38,940 bases of DNA, taken from assembly GCA_021153325.1 (NCBI GenBank), contig JAGKTQ010000023.1, positions 1 to 38,940 of the forward strand. Reading direction: 5' to 3'. Below the pieces are notes generated by a model that had not been told where the DNA came from, ran no database searches, and saw nothing but the letters and a program-made list of their open reading frames with translations. The DNA is from Lachnospiraceae bacterium (GTDB lineage Bacteria; Bacillota; Clostridia; Lachnospirales; Lachnospiraceae). Below, piece by piece: positions 7,990 through 16,290 of this stretch (positions are counted from its first letter, which is position 1; each line of letters starts with the position of its first letter). Position numbers and translations under genes: made by a program.

Positions 7990-8640
7990 ATGAAACGCCA
8001 AGTAAGTATGGATGAAATCTCGGATGGAAAATTATATACAGTAAATGATATGGTGAAGGCGGGCTGTAATGACTGCAAGGGGTGTTCTGCATGCTGTCAG
8101 GGTATGGGAAGCTCGATTGTGTTAGATCCTCTAGATGTTTACAGACTCTGTCAAAATTTGGGACAGACCTTTGAACAGCTTTTAGTGGAAAAACTGGAGC
8201 TGCAAGTAGTAGATGGCATTGTGCTTCCAAATTTGAAAATGGGTGGAGAAAAGGAACAGTGTGCTTTCTTAAATGAGGAAGGCAGATGTAGTATCCATGC
8301 ATTCCGGCCGGGAATCTGCAGATTGTTTCCACTTGGAAGATATTATGAAAATGGGTCTTTTCAGTACTTTCTACAGGTGCATGAATGCAAAAATCAGAAC
8401 CGTACAAAGGTAAAAGTGCGGAAGTGGATCGATACACCGGATATTACAAAATATGAAAGATTTGTGGCAGATTGGCATTATTTCCTGCTTGGTTTGCAGG
8501 AAAACTTGCAAAAGCAGTCCGACGAAAAGGAAAGAAAACGTGTCAGTATGGGCATTTTAAAGCAGTTTTATCTTATTCCATATGATGCGGACAGAGATTT
8601 TTATGAGCAGTATGAAGAGCGGAAACGATGGCAGCTATAA
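7990..8640 (+). CDS. YkgJ family cysteine-cluster protein
   Basis: The 216-aa protein contains the CxxCxxCC signature (in CNDCKGCSACCQGMG, about residues 21-35), followed by the second conserved cysteine block CAFLNEEGRCSIHAFRPGICRLFPLGR. This defines the YkgJ/UPF0153 zinc- or iron-chelating family, whose biochemical role is poorly known. The C-terminal third is charged and helical (LQENLQKQSDEKERKR). The start was placed at 7990 because GGGAG lies 9 nt upstream; the longer frame would extend into the MATE gene. It sits between a MATE exporter and a TauE/SafE-like permease, without an obvious functional link. Confidence 0.87.
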   Translation: MKRQVSMDEISDGKLYTVNDMVKAGCNDCKGCSACCQGMGSSIVLDPLDVYRLCQNLGQTFEQLLVEKLELQVVDGIVLPNLKMGGEKEQCAFLNEEGRCSIHAFRPGICRLFPLGRYYENGSFQYFLQVHECKNQNRTKVKVRKWIDTPDITKYERFVADWHYFLLGLQENLQKQSDEKERKRVSMGILKQFYLIPYDADRDFYEQYEERKRWQL

Positions 8641-8682
8641 AGGAACTTTATAAAGGTTATTTGATACTTAGGAGGATGAATT

Positions 8683-9456
8683 ATGCTAATTTTAGCCTAT
8701 ATTTTTGCAGGATTTGGAGCAGGGATCGTTACCGGATTGGCAGGATTATCTGCGGCAGTTGTTATCACACCGATACTTGTAAGTATATGTGGATGGGAAA
8801 GCTATGACGCGGTAACGGTCGCATTGGCATCGGATGTGCTGGCGAGCATGCTTTCTGCTTATACTTATTATAAGAATAAAAATATAGATTTGAAAAATGG
8901 AAGTTTAGTAACGATTACCGCTTTTGTAGGAAGTGTAGTAGGAAGCTATTGTGGTTATCTTTTTAGTCAGGCACAACCGGATGGCCTAGGATATATTTCT
9001 ATGCTGACTACAATCTTTCTTGGGATTAAATTTTTATTTAAGCCGATCACGGACGGAGCAGATGCATCGGCTGCAAAGCAATTTTCAGTGAAAAAAACAA
9101 TACTTGCGATGGTTTGTGGATGCGGTATCGGCTGGGTGTGTGGCTTTACCGGAAGCGGTGGTGGAATTTTGATGCTGACTGTATTTACACTGGTATTAGG
9201 ATATAACCTGAAAGTAGCAGTTGGAACTAGTACAATGATCATGACAATTGTAGCGCTCACGGGTGCAGTCAGTCATGTGTGTATGGGTGCGAGTGTGGAT
9301 GTGTTTTTGGCAGCAGTGACGATTTTGGCGTGTCTTTTGGGAGCTTATGTTTCTGCGAAATTTGCTAACCGTTGTGAAATTGCAAAATTAAATAAAGTTG
9401 TCGGTGTGGTATTAAGCGTTCTTGGTGTTGTTACTATTTTGATCAAAATTCTTTAA
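8683..9456 (+). CDS. TSUP (TauE/SafE) family membrane permease
   Basis: The 257-aa integral membrane protein has about 8 hydrophobic segments in two repeats. Each repeat begins with the TSUP pattern of a Gly-rich helix: FAGFGAGIVTGLAGLSAAVVITPIL in the first and CGIGWVCGFTGSGGGILMLTVF in the second. Family members move sulfite, sulfoacetate, thiosulfate or other small sulfur-containing or organic anions. The substrate here is not identified. AGGAGG lies 7 nt before the ATG. It probably ends the MATE-YkgJ-TSUP unit. The sulfur assimilation genes at 13417-16284 are too far away to be an argument. Confidence 0.9.
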   Translation: MLILAYIFAGFGAGIVTGLAGLSAAVVITPILVSICGWESYDAVTVALASDVLASMLSAYTYYKNKNIDLKNGSLVTITAFVGSVVGSYCGYLFSQAQPDGLGYISMLTTIFLGIKFLFKPITDGADASAAKQFSVKKTILAMVCGCGIGWVCGFTGSGGGILMLTVFTLVLGYNLKVAVGTSTMIMTIVALTGAVSHVCMGASVDVFLAAVTILACLLGAYVSAKFANRCEIAKLNKVVGVVLSVLGVVTILIKIL

Positions 9457-9463
9457 GAACAAT

Positions 9464-9492
9464 TTGCATAGGCAGACAAATCGTGCTATGAT
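9464..9492 (+). promoter_or_regulatory. Promoter of the second rarA
   Basis: TTGCAT (9464-9469), a 17-bp spacer and TATGAT (9487-9492) lie about 40 bp before the rarA start at 9530. This is a plausible sigma-A promoter. Confidence 0.45.
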
Positions 9493-9529
9493 AAATAAAA
9501 CAAATGTTCGATAAAGAAGGAATCTGCAA

Positions 9530-10855
9530 ATGGAACAATTATCGCTTTTTGGAAATCATCATGATCTGTCAGCGCCTCTTGCGAGCAGGATGCGGCCGGA
9601 TAGTCTGGAAAATTATATAGGACAGAAGCATTTACTTGGAGAAGGAAAAGTATTGCGGCAGATCTTAGAGAAAGATCAGGTGTCCTCTATGATCTTTTGG
9701 GGACCACCCGGGGTAGGAAAGACTACACTTGCAAGAATTATTGCAAATCATACAAGGGCAGCGTTCGTTGATTTTAGTGCAGTCACAAGCGGGATCAAAG
9801 AGATCAAGGAAATTATGAAGCAGGCAGAAAATGACCGGATGATGGGACTTAAGACGATTGTATTTGTGGACGAGATTCATCGCTTTAATAAAGCACAGCA
9901 GGATGCCTTTCTGCCTTTTGTAGAAAAGGGAAGCATTGTTTTGATTGGTGCAACTACAGAAAATCCCTCTTTTGAGATAAATTCTGCTTTGCTGTCGCGC
10001 TGTAAAGTATTTGTATTGGAAGCCTTGAAAAAGGAAGATCTGGTGGAACTGCTAGAGAGGACTTTGACAGACAAAAAGGGCTTTGGCAATATGCACGTTA
10101 CTATGGAAAGGTCTCTGCTAGAAGTCGTTGCAGCTTTTGCAAATGGAGATGCAAGGACGGCATTAAATACGCTGGAAATGGCAGTTTTAAACGGAGAAAT
10201 GCAAAACGATGGCTCGGTCATTGTAACAAAGCAGACGGTGGAGCAGTGTATCGGTAAAAAGACGTTACTGTATGATAAGAACGGTGAAGAACATTATAAT
10301 CTGATCTCTGCACTGCACAAGTCTATGCGAAACAGTGACCCGGATGCAGCGGTCTATTGGTTAGCTAGAATGTTAGAAGCAGGAGAAGACCCTCTTTATG
10401 TGGCAAGGCGGCTTGTAAGGTTCGCAAGTGAGGATATCGGAATGGCAGATTCTCAGGCTTTGAACGTAGCAGTATCTGCGTATCAGGCATGTCATTTTAA
10501 TGGGATGCCGGAATGTGATGTAAATTTGACACATGCAGTTGTGTATTTATCCATGGCACCGAAGTCCAATGCACTTTATAAGGCTTATGGAAAAGCAAAA
10601 GAGGATGCAGCTCGTATGCTGAATGAGCCAGTACCCCTTCAGATTAGAAATGGTGTTACTGGATTGATGCGGGAACTGCATTACGGGGAAGGCTATCAAT
10701 ATGCACATGATACAGAAGAAAAGGTGACGAATATGCAATGTCTTCCAGAGTCTTTGAAGGATAGAAAGTATTATGAACCAACGACGCAAGGGGCAGAAGA
10801 GGCAGTAGGAATAAGATTAGAAGAGCTTGCAGCAATGCGTAAAAAAGCAGAGTAA
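9530..10855 (+). CDS. rarA: RarA replication-associated recombination ATPase with N-terminal clamp motif
   Basis: This 441-aa AAA+ ATPase is closer to the classical RarA/MgsA than the copy at the left edge. It has Walker A GPPGVGKTT (residues 58-66), Walker B IVFVDEIHRFNKAQQDAFLP, the SAVTSGIKEIKEIM block, GATTENPSFEINSALLSRC, NGDARTALNTLEMAV, and the C-terminal SMRNSDPDAAVYWLARMLEAGEDPLYVARRL and APKSNALYKAY. Residues 3-7 are QLSLF, an exact match to the QL[S/D]LF beta-sliding-clamp-binding consensus, just ahead of the conserved PLASRMRP segment. This supports direct recruitment to the replisome (inference). The start at 9530 follows AAGAAGGAA. It is followed by the M18 peptidase on the same strand. 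Confidence 0.95.
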   Translation: MEQLSLFGNHHDLSAPLASRMRPDSLENYIGQKHLLGEGKVLRQILEKDQVSSMIFWGPPGVGKTTLARIIANHTRAAFVDFSAVTSGIKEIKEIMKQAENDRMMGLKTIVFVDEIHRFNKAQQDAFLPFVEKGSIVLIGATTENPSFEINSALLSRCKVFVLEALKKEDLVELLERTLTDKKGFGNMHVTMERSLLEVVAAFANGDARTALNTLEMAVLNGEMQNDGSVIVTKQTVEQCIGKKTLLYDKNGEEHYNLISALHKSMRNSDPDAAVYWLARMLEAGEDPLYVARRLVRFASEDIGMADSQALNVAVSAYQACHFNGMPECDVNLTHAVVYLSMAPKSNALYKAYGKAKEDAARMLNEPVPLQIRNGVTGLMRELHYGEGYQYAHDTEEKVTNMQCLPESLKDRKYYEPTTQGAEEAVGIRLEELAAMRKKAE

Positions 10856-10904
10856 AAGGGTGCAAAAGTATATAGATATAGAAAGAGAAAGGCATGGTTT
10901 TAGA

Positions 10905-12164
10905 ATGGTAGAAAAATTATTTTCCTTTATAGAAAAGAGTGTCAGTTGCTTTCATGCAGTCAATACGATACAAAAAGAGCTGGAAGAAGCTGGGTTTTGT
11001 CAGTTGAAAGAAAATGAGGAATGGCAGATTGCAGCAGGTGGGAAATATTATGTCGTTCGAAATGGCTCTTCGATAGCTGCTATTACGTTGCCGAGTGATG
11101 AAATAAAAGGCTTCCATATGGTAGCGGCGCATAGTGATTCTCCTACATTTAAAATAAAGGAAAATCCAGAAATTGCAGTAGAAGAGCAGTATATCAAGTT
11201 AAATACAGAGAAATACGGCGGTATGATCTTATCAACATGGTTGGACAGACCTTTGTCGGTAGCAGGACGGGTTATTGTAAAAGAAAACGGAGAGTTTGTT
11301 TCCAGATTGGTAAATATTGACAAGGATCTGTTGATGATTCCTAATGTGGCGATTCACATGAACCGGGATATGAATAAAGGTGTAGAATATAATCCACAGG
11401 TAGATATGCTCCCGCTTTATGCAGGCATAGAGAAAAAGGGAAGTTTTCAGGAAGAAATTGCGAAGGCAGCAGGAGTAGAAAAGGAAGATATTTTAGGAAG
11501 TGATCTGTTCCTTTATGTACGGGAAAAGGGTAGAAGATTCGGTGCAGATGGAGAATTTATCTGTGCTCCTAAGCTGGATGATCTGGAGTGTGCATTTGCT
11601 GCGATAGAGGGAATCATTCATGCTAAAAAGAGTTCAGAATATGGCAATATTGCGGTGATCTTTGATAACGAAGAGGTAGGAAGCGGAACGAAGCAAGGGG
11701 CAGATTCCACCTTTTTGGCGGATATTCTTACAAGGATAAAGGAAAGCTTAGGGAAAAATGACTCATGGTTCTGTCGTATGGCTGCAAATAGCTTTATGAT
11801 TTCTGCGGATAATGCGCATGCGGTACATCCAAATCATACGGAAAAGGCAGACCCGACCAACCGTCCTTTTTTAAATGGTGGTATTGTTGTGAAATATCAT
11901 GGCAGTCAAAAATATACTACAGATGGAATTTCAGCTGCTATGATGCAGGACATATGTAAAAGGGCAGAAGTGCCTTGCCAGACGTATGCCAATCGGTCTG
12001 ATATTGTAGGTGGTTCTACGTTAGGCAACATATCGACGGCGCACGTTTCGGTGAATACAGTTGATATCGGGCTTCCACAGCTTGCCATGCATTCTGCATA
12101 TGAGACTGCAGGCGCAAAGGATATACAATATTTAGTGAGGGCATTGACCACATTTTTTGCATAA
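10905..12164 (+). CDS. M18 family aminopeptidase
   Basis: This 419-aa protein is a dinuclear-zinc, dodecameric-type M18 aminopeptidase that removes N-terminal residues from peptides in the cytoplasm. Metal and active-site blocks are visible: VAAHSDSPTFKI (His), APKLDDLECAFAA (Asp), IFDNEEVGSGTKQGADS (Glu, Glu), SADNAHAVHPNH (Asp) and a C-terminal GLPQLAMHSAYETAG (His). The frame is open further upstream to 10827, inside the rarA 3' end, but the ATG at 10905 gives the expected MVEKLFSFIEKSVSCFHAV family start and normal length. The ribosome-binding site is mediocre (AGAAAGAGAAAGG, about 12 nt away). A strong terminator follows. Confidence 0.92.
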   Translation: MVEKLFSFIEKSVSCFHAVNTIQKELEEAGFCQLKENEEWQIAAGGKYYVVRNGSSIAAITLPSDEIKGFHMVAAHSDSPTFKIKENPEIAVEEQYIKLNTEKYGGMILSTWLDRPLSVAGRVIVKENGEFVSRLVNIDKDLLMIPNVAIHMNRDMNKGVEYNPQVDMLPLYAGIEKKGSFQEEIAKAAGVEKEDILGSDLFLYVREKGRRFGADGEFICAPKLDDLECAFAAIEGIIHAKKSSEYGNIAVIFDNEEVGSGTKQGADSTFLADILTRIKESLGKNDSWFCRMAANSFMISADNAHAVHPNHTEKADPTNRPFLNGGIVVKYHGSQKYTTDGISAAMMQDICKRAEVPCQTYANRSDIVGGSTLGNISTAHVSVNTVDIGLPQLAMHSAYETAGAKDIQYLVRALTTFFA

Positions 12165-12166
12165 AG

Positions 12167-12194
12167 AAACGCCACTATTTTTAGTGGCGTTTTT
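12167..12194 (+). terminator. Rho-independent terminator after the M18 peptidase
   Basis: AAACGCCACTA and TAGTGGCGTTT form a perfect 11-bp stem with a TTTT loop, followed by T residues. The minus strand also has a T-rich tail (TTTCTTTAT), so it can serve the convergent AraC gene as well. Confidence 0.88.
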
Positions 12195-12203
12195 CTTTCT
12201 TGA

Positions 12204-13196
12204 TCAGAAGTTCTCTCTAAATAGCTGTGGCAGCTGGAAGGGTTCTTCATCCTGTGAGTTAGCCGATCTGGTTTTTAAAGAGCTTCGATATTGACTAGGA
12301 GTGCAGTCAACATATTTTTTAAATAATTTATTAAAATAACTGGCATTGTTAAAGCCTACGGACATAGCAAGGGAAGAGATGCTTTTGGCTTCCGGTTCAC
12401 CACGCTTGATCTTACGAGTGGCTTCAAAAATACGATATTTCATAACATATTCAATAGGAGTGATCTGAAGCGTCCGTTTAAAGCAGCGGCAGCATTCACT
12501 TTTACTGACATGGATGGAAGAGGCAATATCATCCAGAGTAATGGCTTCCATATGGTGTCGCTCGATATAAAGGATTGCCTGTTTGACCCGTTTGGAGTCA
12601 GAAGATGCTTCAGGAGGTGTATCCTCTTCTAAAGATTCAGCAGGCATATAATGCTCTAATATTCCAGACCAGAACAAGCTAAGCTCTGCTTTTGTAACAA
12701 GTTCATAGCCGAATTTCTTTGTCAGATTTGCTGCGATAGCATTGTTCAAATGATCTATCAGCTCTTCCTGCCAACGGACAGATTCATCCATTTTAATATA
12801 TTTTAAAGAAGGTGAGCTGATGATCGGAGTTAAATACTTCGATGAAAAATAAGTCTGTCCATATCCGAAAAGCAGGGAAGTATGGAAAATCATGGAGTAG
12901 AAGGTACATTTTTCATTCGATTTTGGTCGAATAGAGTGCAGAACTCCTTGATTTATCATAATTGCCTGTCCTGCTTGCAGTTCAATATAGGTATCGTCAA
13001 CATGTACATTTGCCTCGCCATTGTTAATGATGATGATCTCAATTTCATCATGCCAATGCCAGCGTATAGCACCCATATACATTTGACTTAAATCAATAAA
13101 GTATGTTACGATTGAAAATTCTAAATGTTCATTTCTTGCCGGAACAAATAAAGCCTCGGAAGAGTTCCCTTCATTTGGAAGTGGTGCATATTCCAT
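12204..13196 (-). CDS. AraC family transcriptional regulator with cupin sensor domain
   Basis: The 330-aa protein has an N-terminal cupin-like sensor (HWHDEIEIIIINNGEANVHVDDTYIELQAGQAIMINQGVLHSI, about residues 45-95) and two C-terminal AraC helix-turn-helix motifs. The first is AITLDDIASSIHVSKSECCRCFKRTLQITPIEYVMKYRI; the second is SISSLAMSVGFNNASYFNKLFKKYVDCTPSQYR. This build is typical of regulators of carbohydrate or host-derived-substrate genes, but no target operon is adjacent: the gene stands alone and is divergent from the Rrf2 gene. An AGGGG motif lies rather far (about 13 nt) before the ATG, and stop codons just upstream exclude a longer start. Confidence 0.9.
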   Translation of the reverse strand: MEYAPLPNEGNSSEALFVPARNEHLEFSIVTYFIDLSQMYMGAIRWHWHDEIEIIIINNGEANVHVDDTYIELQAGQAIMINQGVLHSIRPKSNEKCTFYSMIFHTSLLFGYGQTYFSSKYLTPIISSPSLKYIKMDESVRWQEELIDHLNNAIAANLTKKFGYELVTKAELSLFWSGILEHYMPAESLEEDTPPEASSDSKRVKQAILYIERHHMEAITLDDIASSIHVSKSECCRCFKRTLQITPIEYVMKYRIFEATRKIKRGEPEAKSISSLAMSVGFNNASYFNKLFKKYVDCTPSQYRSSLKTRSANSQDEEPFQLPQLFRENF

Positions 13197-13317
13197 ACTA
13201 TTAATTAAACCCCTTTGTATAATTCAAATCAATATAGATTTATAATGATAATATAGTTTTAATTTACACTAAAAAAGTATGAGAGTCAATTGAAGAATAC
13301 AGAAGAGAAGCAAATAG

Positions 13318-13384
13318 TTGACGAAAAAAGATAAAAAAGGTATGATAGCAATATATAATAATTCATAGTGGAAAACTATAGTAT
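13318..13384 (+). promoter_or_regulatory. Promoter and putative self-operator of the Rrf2 gene
   Basis: TTGACG (13318-13323), a 17-bp spacer and TATGAT (13341-13346) form a good promoter. Just downstream, ATAGT-GGAAA-ACTAT (13365-13379) is a perfect inverted repeat that runs into ATAGTAT (13378-13384). The same ATAGTAT core recurs at the promoter of the sulfhydrylase gene (13958-13964), suggesting a shared operator. Confidence 0.55.
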
Positions 13385-13416
13385 TGGTAGATTTAGAGAA
13401 CGGAGTGATAGGGTGT

Positions 13417-13854
13417 ATGAAAATTTCTACAAAAGGAAGATATGCGTTAAGACTCATGTTGGACTTGTCCATGAATGATACAGATGAGCCGATACGTGTG
13501 AAGGAGATTGCAGAGCGACAGGGAATATCTGACAAATATTTGGAGCAGATCATATCTGTACTCACAAAAGCAGGATATGTTAAGAGTCTGCGTGGACCGC
13601 AGGGAGGTTACCGTTTAGTACGGGCACCGGGAGAATATACAGTAGGAAGTATCCTGCGACTGACAGAAGGTAACTTAAGTCCGGTTGCCTGTTTGGATGA
13701 TGAGATCAATCTTTGCGAAAGAAAAGAAGATTGTATGACATTGCCTTTGTGGGAGAAGCTGGATGCAGCGATCAGAGATGTAGTAGATAATGTCACATTG
13801 CAGGATCTGATTGATTGGCATTATAATAAAAACAGTAATAATTACGTGATATAA
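13417..13854 (+). CDS. Rrf2 family regulator (IscR/CymR-like)
   Basis: The 145-aa protein has the classic Rrf2 opening MKISTKGRYALRLMLDL and a winged helix (RVKEIAERQGISDKYLEQIISVLTKAGYVKSLRGPQGGYRLVR, about residues 27-69). Three cysteines, C92, C100 and C106 (C-x7-C-x5-C), sit where IscR-type proteins bind an iron-sulfur cluster; the CymR type lacks this triad. The gene directly precedes O-acetylhomoserine sulfhydrylase and cysteine synthase, so a role in sulfur or cysteine control, possibly sensed through an Fe-S cluster, is inferred. ATG 13417 has GGAGTGA 8 nt upstream; the longer TTG-initiated frame runs through the putative operator. A terminator separates it from the next gene. Confidence 0.9.
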   Translation: MKISTKGRYALRLMLDLSMNDTDEPIRVKEIAERQGISDKYLEQIISVLTKAGYVKSLRGPQGGYRLVRAPGEYTVGSILRLTEGNLSPVACLDDEINLCERKEDCMTLPLWEKLDAAIRDVVDNVTLQDLIDWHYNKNSNNYVI

Positions 13855-13860
13855 AAAGGT

Positions 13861-13900
13861 TTCCCTGTTTGTATAACAATGCAAGCAGGGGAATTTTTTT
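13861..13900 (+). terminator. Rho-independent terminator after the Rrf2 gene
   Basis: TTCCCTGTTTGTAT pairs with the strand starting ATGCAAGC and ending AGGGGAA (about 14 pairs with one bulged G and G-U pairs), followed by seven T residues. Confidence 0.85.
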
Positions 13901-13952
13901 GTTATAGCTATTACCTATAACTGATAATAGAAAATATACATAACTATTCATA

Positions 13953-13993
13953 TTGACATAGTATGAAATAATGCTATAATCAAAGCATACTAT
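13953..13993 (+). promoter_or_regulatory. Promoter of the sulfhydrylase-cysK operon with flanking inverted repeat
   Basis: TTGACA (13953-13958), a 16-bp spacer and TATAAT (13975-13980) form a near-consensus promoter. The 8-bp arms ATAGTATG (13958-13965) and CATACTAT (13986-13993) form a perfect inverted repeat around the -10 box, a natural place for a repressor. The ATAGTAT core is shared with the Rrf2 promoter region. Confidence 0.65.
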
Positions 13994-14020
13994 AAAGAAA
14001 CGAAAAGTGAGGAGATAGAT

Positions 14021-15331
14021 ATGGGAACAAAAAAGAGCAGAAATGAAAGAAATTTAAGATTTGAAACGTTACAGCTGCATGTTGGTCAGGAAACACCGGA
14101 TGCAGTTACCGATGCAAGAGCAGTGCCGATATACCAGACCTCCTCTTATGTATTTAAGAACTGCGATCATGCAGCAGCCCGGTTTGGTCTTACCGATGCA
14201 GGAAATATATATGGTAGATTAACAAATCCAACGGAGGATGTGTTTGAGCAGAGAATTGCAGCACTGGAAGGAGGGGTAGCAGCATTGGCGGTTGCTTCTG
14301 GCGCAGCGGCGATTGCCTATACATTCCAAAATCTTGCAAAAGCAGGAGATCACATTGTAGCAGCCAAAAATATTTATGGTGGTACATACAATCTGCTGGC
14401 ACACACATTAGCAGAATATGGAATTACAACAACATTTGTAGACATTTTTAACGAAGAAGAAGTAGAAACAGCCATAAAAGATAATACGAAAGCAATTTTC
14501 GCAGAAACACTAGGAAATCCAAATTCAGATGTGTTAGACATCGAAAAGATAGCCGGAATCGCCCATAAACATAAAATACCATTCGTAATTGATAATACAT
14601 TTGCAACACCTTATCTCGTAAGACCAATTGCATATGGTGCGGATATTGTAGTACATTCTGCTACGAAATTCATTGGTGGACATGGAACAACAATAGGTGG
14701 TGTGATCGTAGATAGTGGTAATTTTGACTGGGAGGGTTCAGGAAAATTCCCATCCCTGACAGAACCAAATCCAAGCTATCATGGAATCAGCTTTACCAAA
14801 GCAGTAGGAAAAGCAGCATTTGTTACAAAAATTCGTGCTATTTTACTGAGAGATACTGGAGCTACTTTGTCACCAATTCATGCATTTATTTTCTTACAGG
14901 GATTAGAAACTTTATCACTTCGTGTAGAAAGACATGTTGAAAATGCATTAAAAGTGGTAGAATATTTAAGTAAGCATCCGTTAGTAGAAAAAGTAAATCA
15001 TCCTTCGGTGACAAAAGATGCAGCACAGCAGGCTTTATACAAGAAATATTTTCCTAACGGTGGCGGTTCTATCTTTACTTTTGAGATCAAGGGAGATGAG
15101 CAGAAAGCAAAAGATTTTATTGATAATTTGGAATTGTTCTCCCTGCTTGCCAATGTAGCAGATGTAAAGTCGTTGGTAATACATCCGGCATCTACAACAC
15201 ATTCCCAGTTAAATACAGAAGAACTGGCAGAACAGGGTATTAAGCCGAATACGATAAGACTTTCCATTGGAACAGAAAACATCAATGATATTATTGAAGA
15301 CTTGGATGAAGCATTTAAAGCAATTTCATAA
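14021..15331 (+). CDS. O-acetylhomoserine sulfhydrylase (Cys/Met metabolism PLP enzyme)
   Basis: This 436-aa PLP enzyme of the Cys/Met metabolism family is most like O-acetylhomoserine aminocarboxypropyltransferase (MetY type), which makes homocysteine from O-acetylhomoserine and sulfide; many relatives also use O-acetylserine. The family start LRFETLQLHVGQETPD...ARAVPIYQTSSYVF is present, as are YGRLTNPTEDVFEQRIAALEGG, the cofactor lysine in VVHSATKFIGGHGTTIGG, and the C-terminal HPASTTHSQL. Length fits MetY (about 430) better than cystathionine synthases or lyases (about 380). GAGGAG lies upstream of the ATG. It is the first gene of a two-gene operon with cysK. Confidence 0.9.
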   Translation: MGTKKSRNERNLRFETLQLHVGQETPDAVTDARAVPIYQTSSYVFKNCDHAAARFGLTDAGNIYGRLTNPTEDVFEQRIAALEGGVAALAVASGAAAIAYTFQNLAKAGDHIVAAKNIYGGTYNLLAHTLAEYGITTTFVDIFNEEEVETAIKDNTKAIFAETLGNPNSDVLDIEKIAGIAHKHKIPFVIDNTFATPYLVRPIAYGADIVVHSATKFIGGHGTTIGGVIVDSGNFDWEGSGKFPSLTEPNPSYHGISFTKAVGKAAFVTKIRAILLRDTGATLSPIHAFIFLQGLETLSLRVERHVENALKVVEYLSKHPLVEKVNHPSVTKDAAQQALYKKYFPNGGGSIFTFEIKGDEQKAKDFIDNLELFSLLANVADVKSLVIHPASTTHSQLNTEELAEQGIKPNTIRLSIGTENINDIIEDLDEAFKAIS

Positions 15332-15354
15332 AATTTAGAAAGAAGGAAGAAAAT

Positions 15355-16284
15355 ATGGCAAAAATTGCAAAAAAGTTGACAGATTTAATTGGTAATACAC
15401 CGCTTTTAGAGTTGACGAATTACGAAGAAAAAAAGGAATTGGAAGCGAAGCTGATTGCGAAGCTGGAGTACTTTAATCCGCTCGGAAGTGTAAAAGATCG
15501 TGTGGCATTCGCTATGATCGAAGAAGGGATCAAACAGGGAAAGATCAATCAGGATACGGTCATTATTGAGCCTACCAGTGGAAATACCGGTATTGGTCTT
15601 GCTTTTGTAGCCGCATCTAAGGGACTTCGTCTTATTTTAACTATGCCGGATACAATGAGTATTGAGAGAAGAAGAATTGTGTCTGCGTTAGGTGCGGAGG
15701 TAGTACTGACTCCGGGCGCAGAAGGAATGAAAGGTGCTATTGCAAAAGCAGAAGAACTCGTAAAAGAATATGGAAATGCGATTATTCCACAGCAGTTTGA
15801 AAATAAAGCAAATCCAGAAGCACATAGACAGACAACAGCAGAGGAAATTTGGAAAGATACCGATGGAAAGGTAGATATTTTTGTAGCTGGTGTTGGAACA
15901 GGCGGTACTGTGACAGGCAATGGAGAAGTTCTGAAAGCGAAGAACCCGAATGTTAAGATTGTTGCGGTAGAACCAGCTAGTTCCCCTGTTTTGTCAGGCG
16001 GAGCACCAGGACCGCACAAAATTCAAGGTATTGGAGCCGGATTCGTGCCGGGTGTTATGAATCTTTCTATCGTAGATGAAATTTTTCCGGTTGCCAATGA
16101 AGATGCTTTTGAAGCAGCAAGGGCAGTAGCGAAGACAGATGGACTTCTGGTAGGAATTTCTTCAGGGGCAGCACTTCATGCAGCCACTGAATTAGCAAAA
16201 AGACCGGAGAACAAAGGTAAGAACATTGTCGTGCTCCTTCCGGATACAGGCGAACGTTACCTTTCCACCAGTCTTTTTGAATAA
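15355..16284 (+). CDS. cysK: Cysteine synthase A
   Basis: O-acetylserine sulfhydrylase (309 aa) makes L-cysteine from O-acetyl-L-serine and sulfide with PLP. The PLP lysine is K47 in NPLGSVKDRVA; other motifs are TSGNTGIGLA (substrate-binding Asn loop), NPEAHRQTTAEEIW, VAGVGTGGTVTGNGE (phosphate-binding loop) and the C-terminal VLLPDTGERYLST. AGAAAGAAGGAAG precedes the ATG, 23 bp after the sulfhydrylase stop, so the two are co-transcribed. Together they give the cell both transsulfuration-entry and direct cysteine synthesis from sulfide, under the neighbouring Rrf2 regulator (inference). Confidence 0.95.
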   Translation: MAKIAKKLTDLIGNTPLLELTNYEEKKELEAKLIAKLEYFNPLGSVKDRVAFAMIEEGIKQGKINQDTVIIEPTSGNTGIGLAFVAASKGLRLILTMPDTMSIERRRIVSALGAEVVLTPGAEGMKGAIAKAEELVKEYGNAIIPQQFENKANPEAHRQTTAEEIWKDTDGKVDIFVAGVGTGGTVTGNGEVLKAKNPNVKIVAVEPASSPVLSGGAPGPHKIQGIGAGFVPGVMNLSIVDEIFPVANEDAFEAARAVAKTDGLLVGISSGAALHAATELAKRPENKGKNIVVLLPDTGERYLSTSLFE

Positions 16285-16290
16285 GTCATA

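Noticed and set aside
13855..14020. SAM riboswitch or T-box before the sulfhydrylase gene
   Set aside because: The only terminator lies upstream of the promoter and belongs to the Rrf2 gene; between promoter and ATG there is no room for either element.
15549..16019. 156-codon frame antisense to cysK
   Set aside because: Low-complexity Ser/Pro/Thr-rich translation is what the reverse of a Gly- and Ala-rich enzyme gives; cysK is unambiguous on the other strand.
8683..16284. TSUP permease as the sulfite exporter of the sulfur operon
   Set aside because: Five kilobases and unrelated genes on both strands separate them and no shared operator was seen, so the link is not supported.
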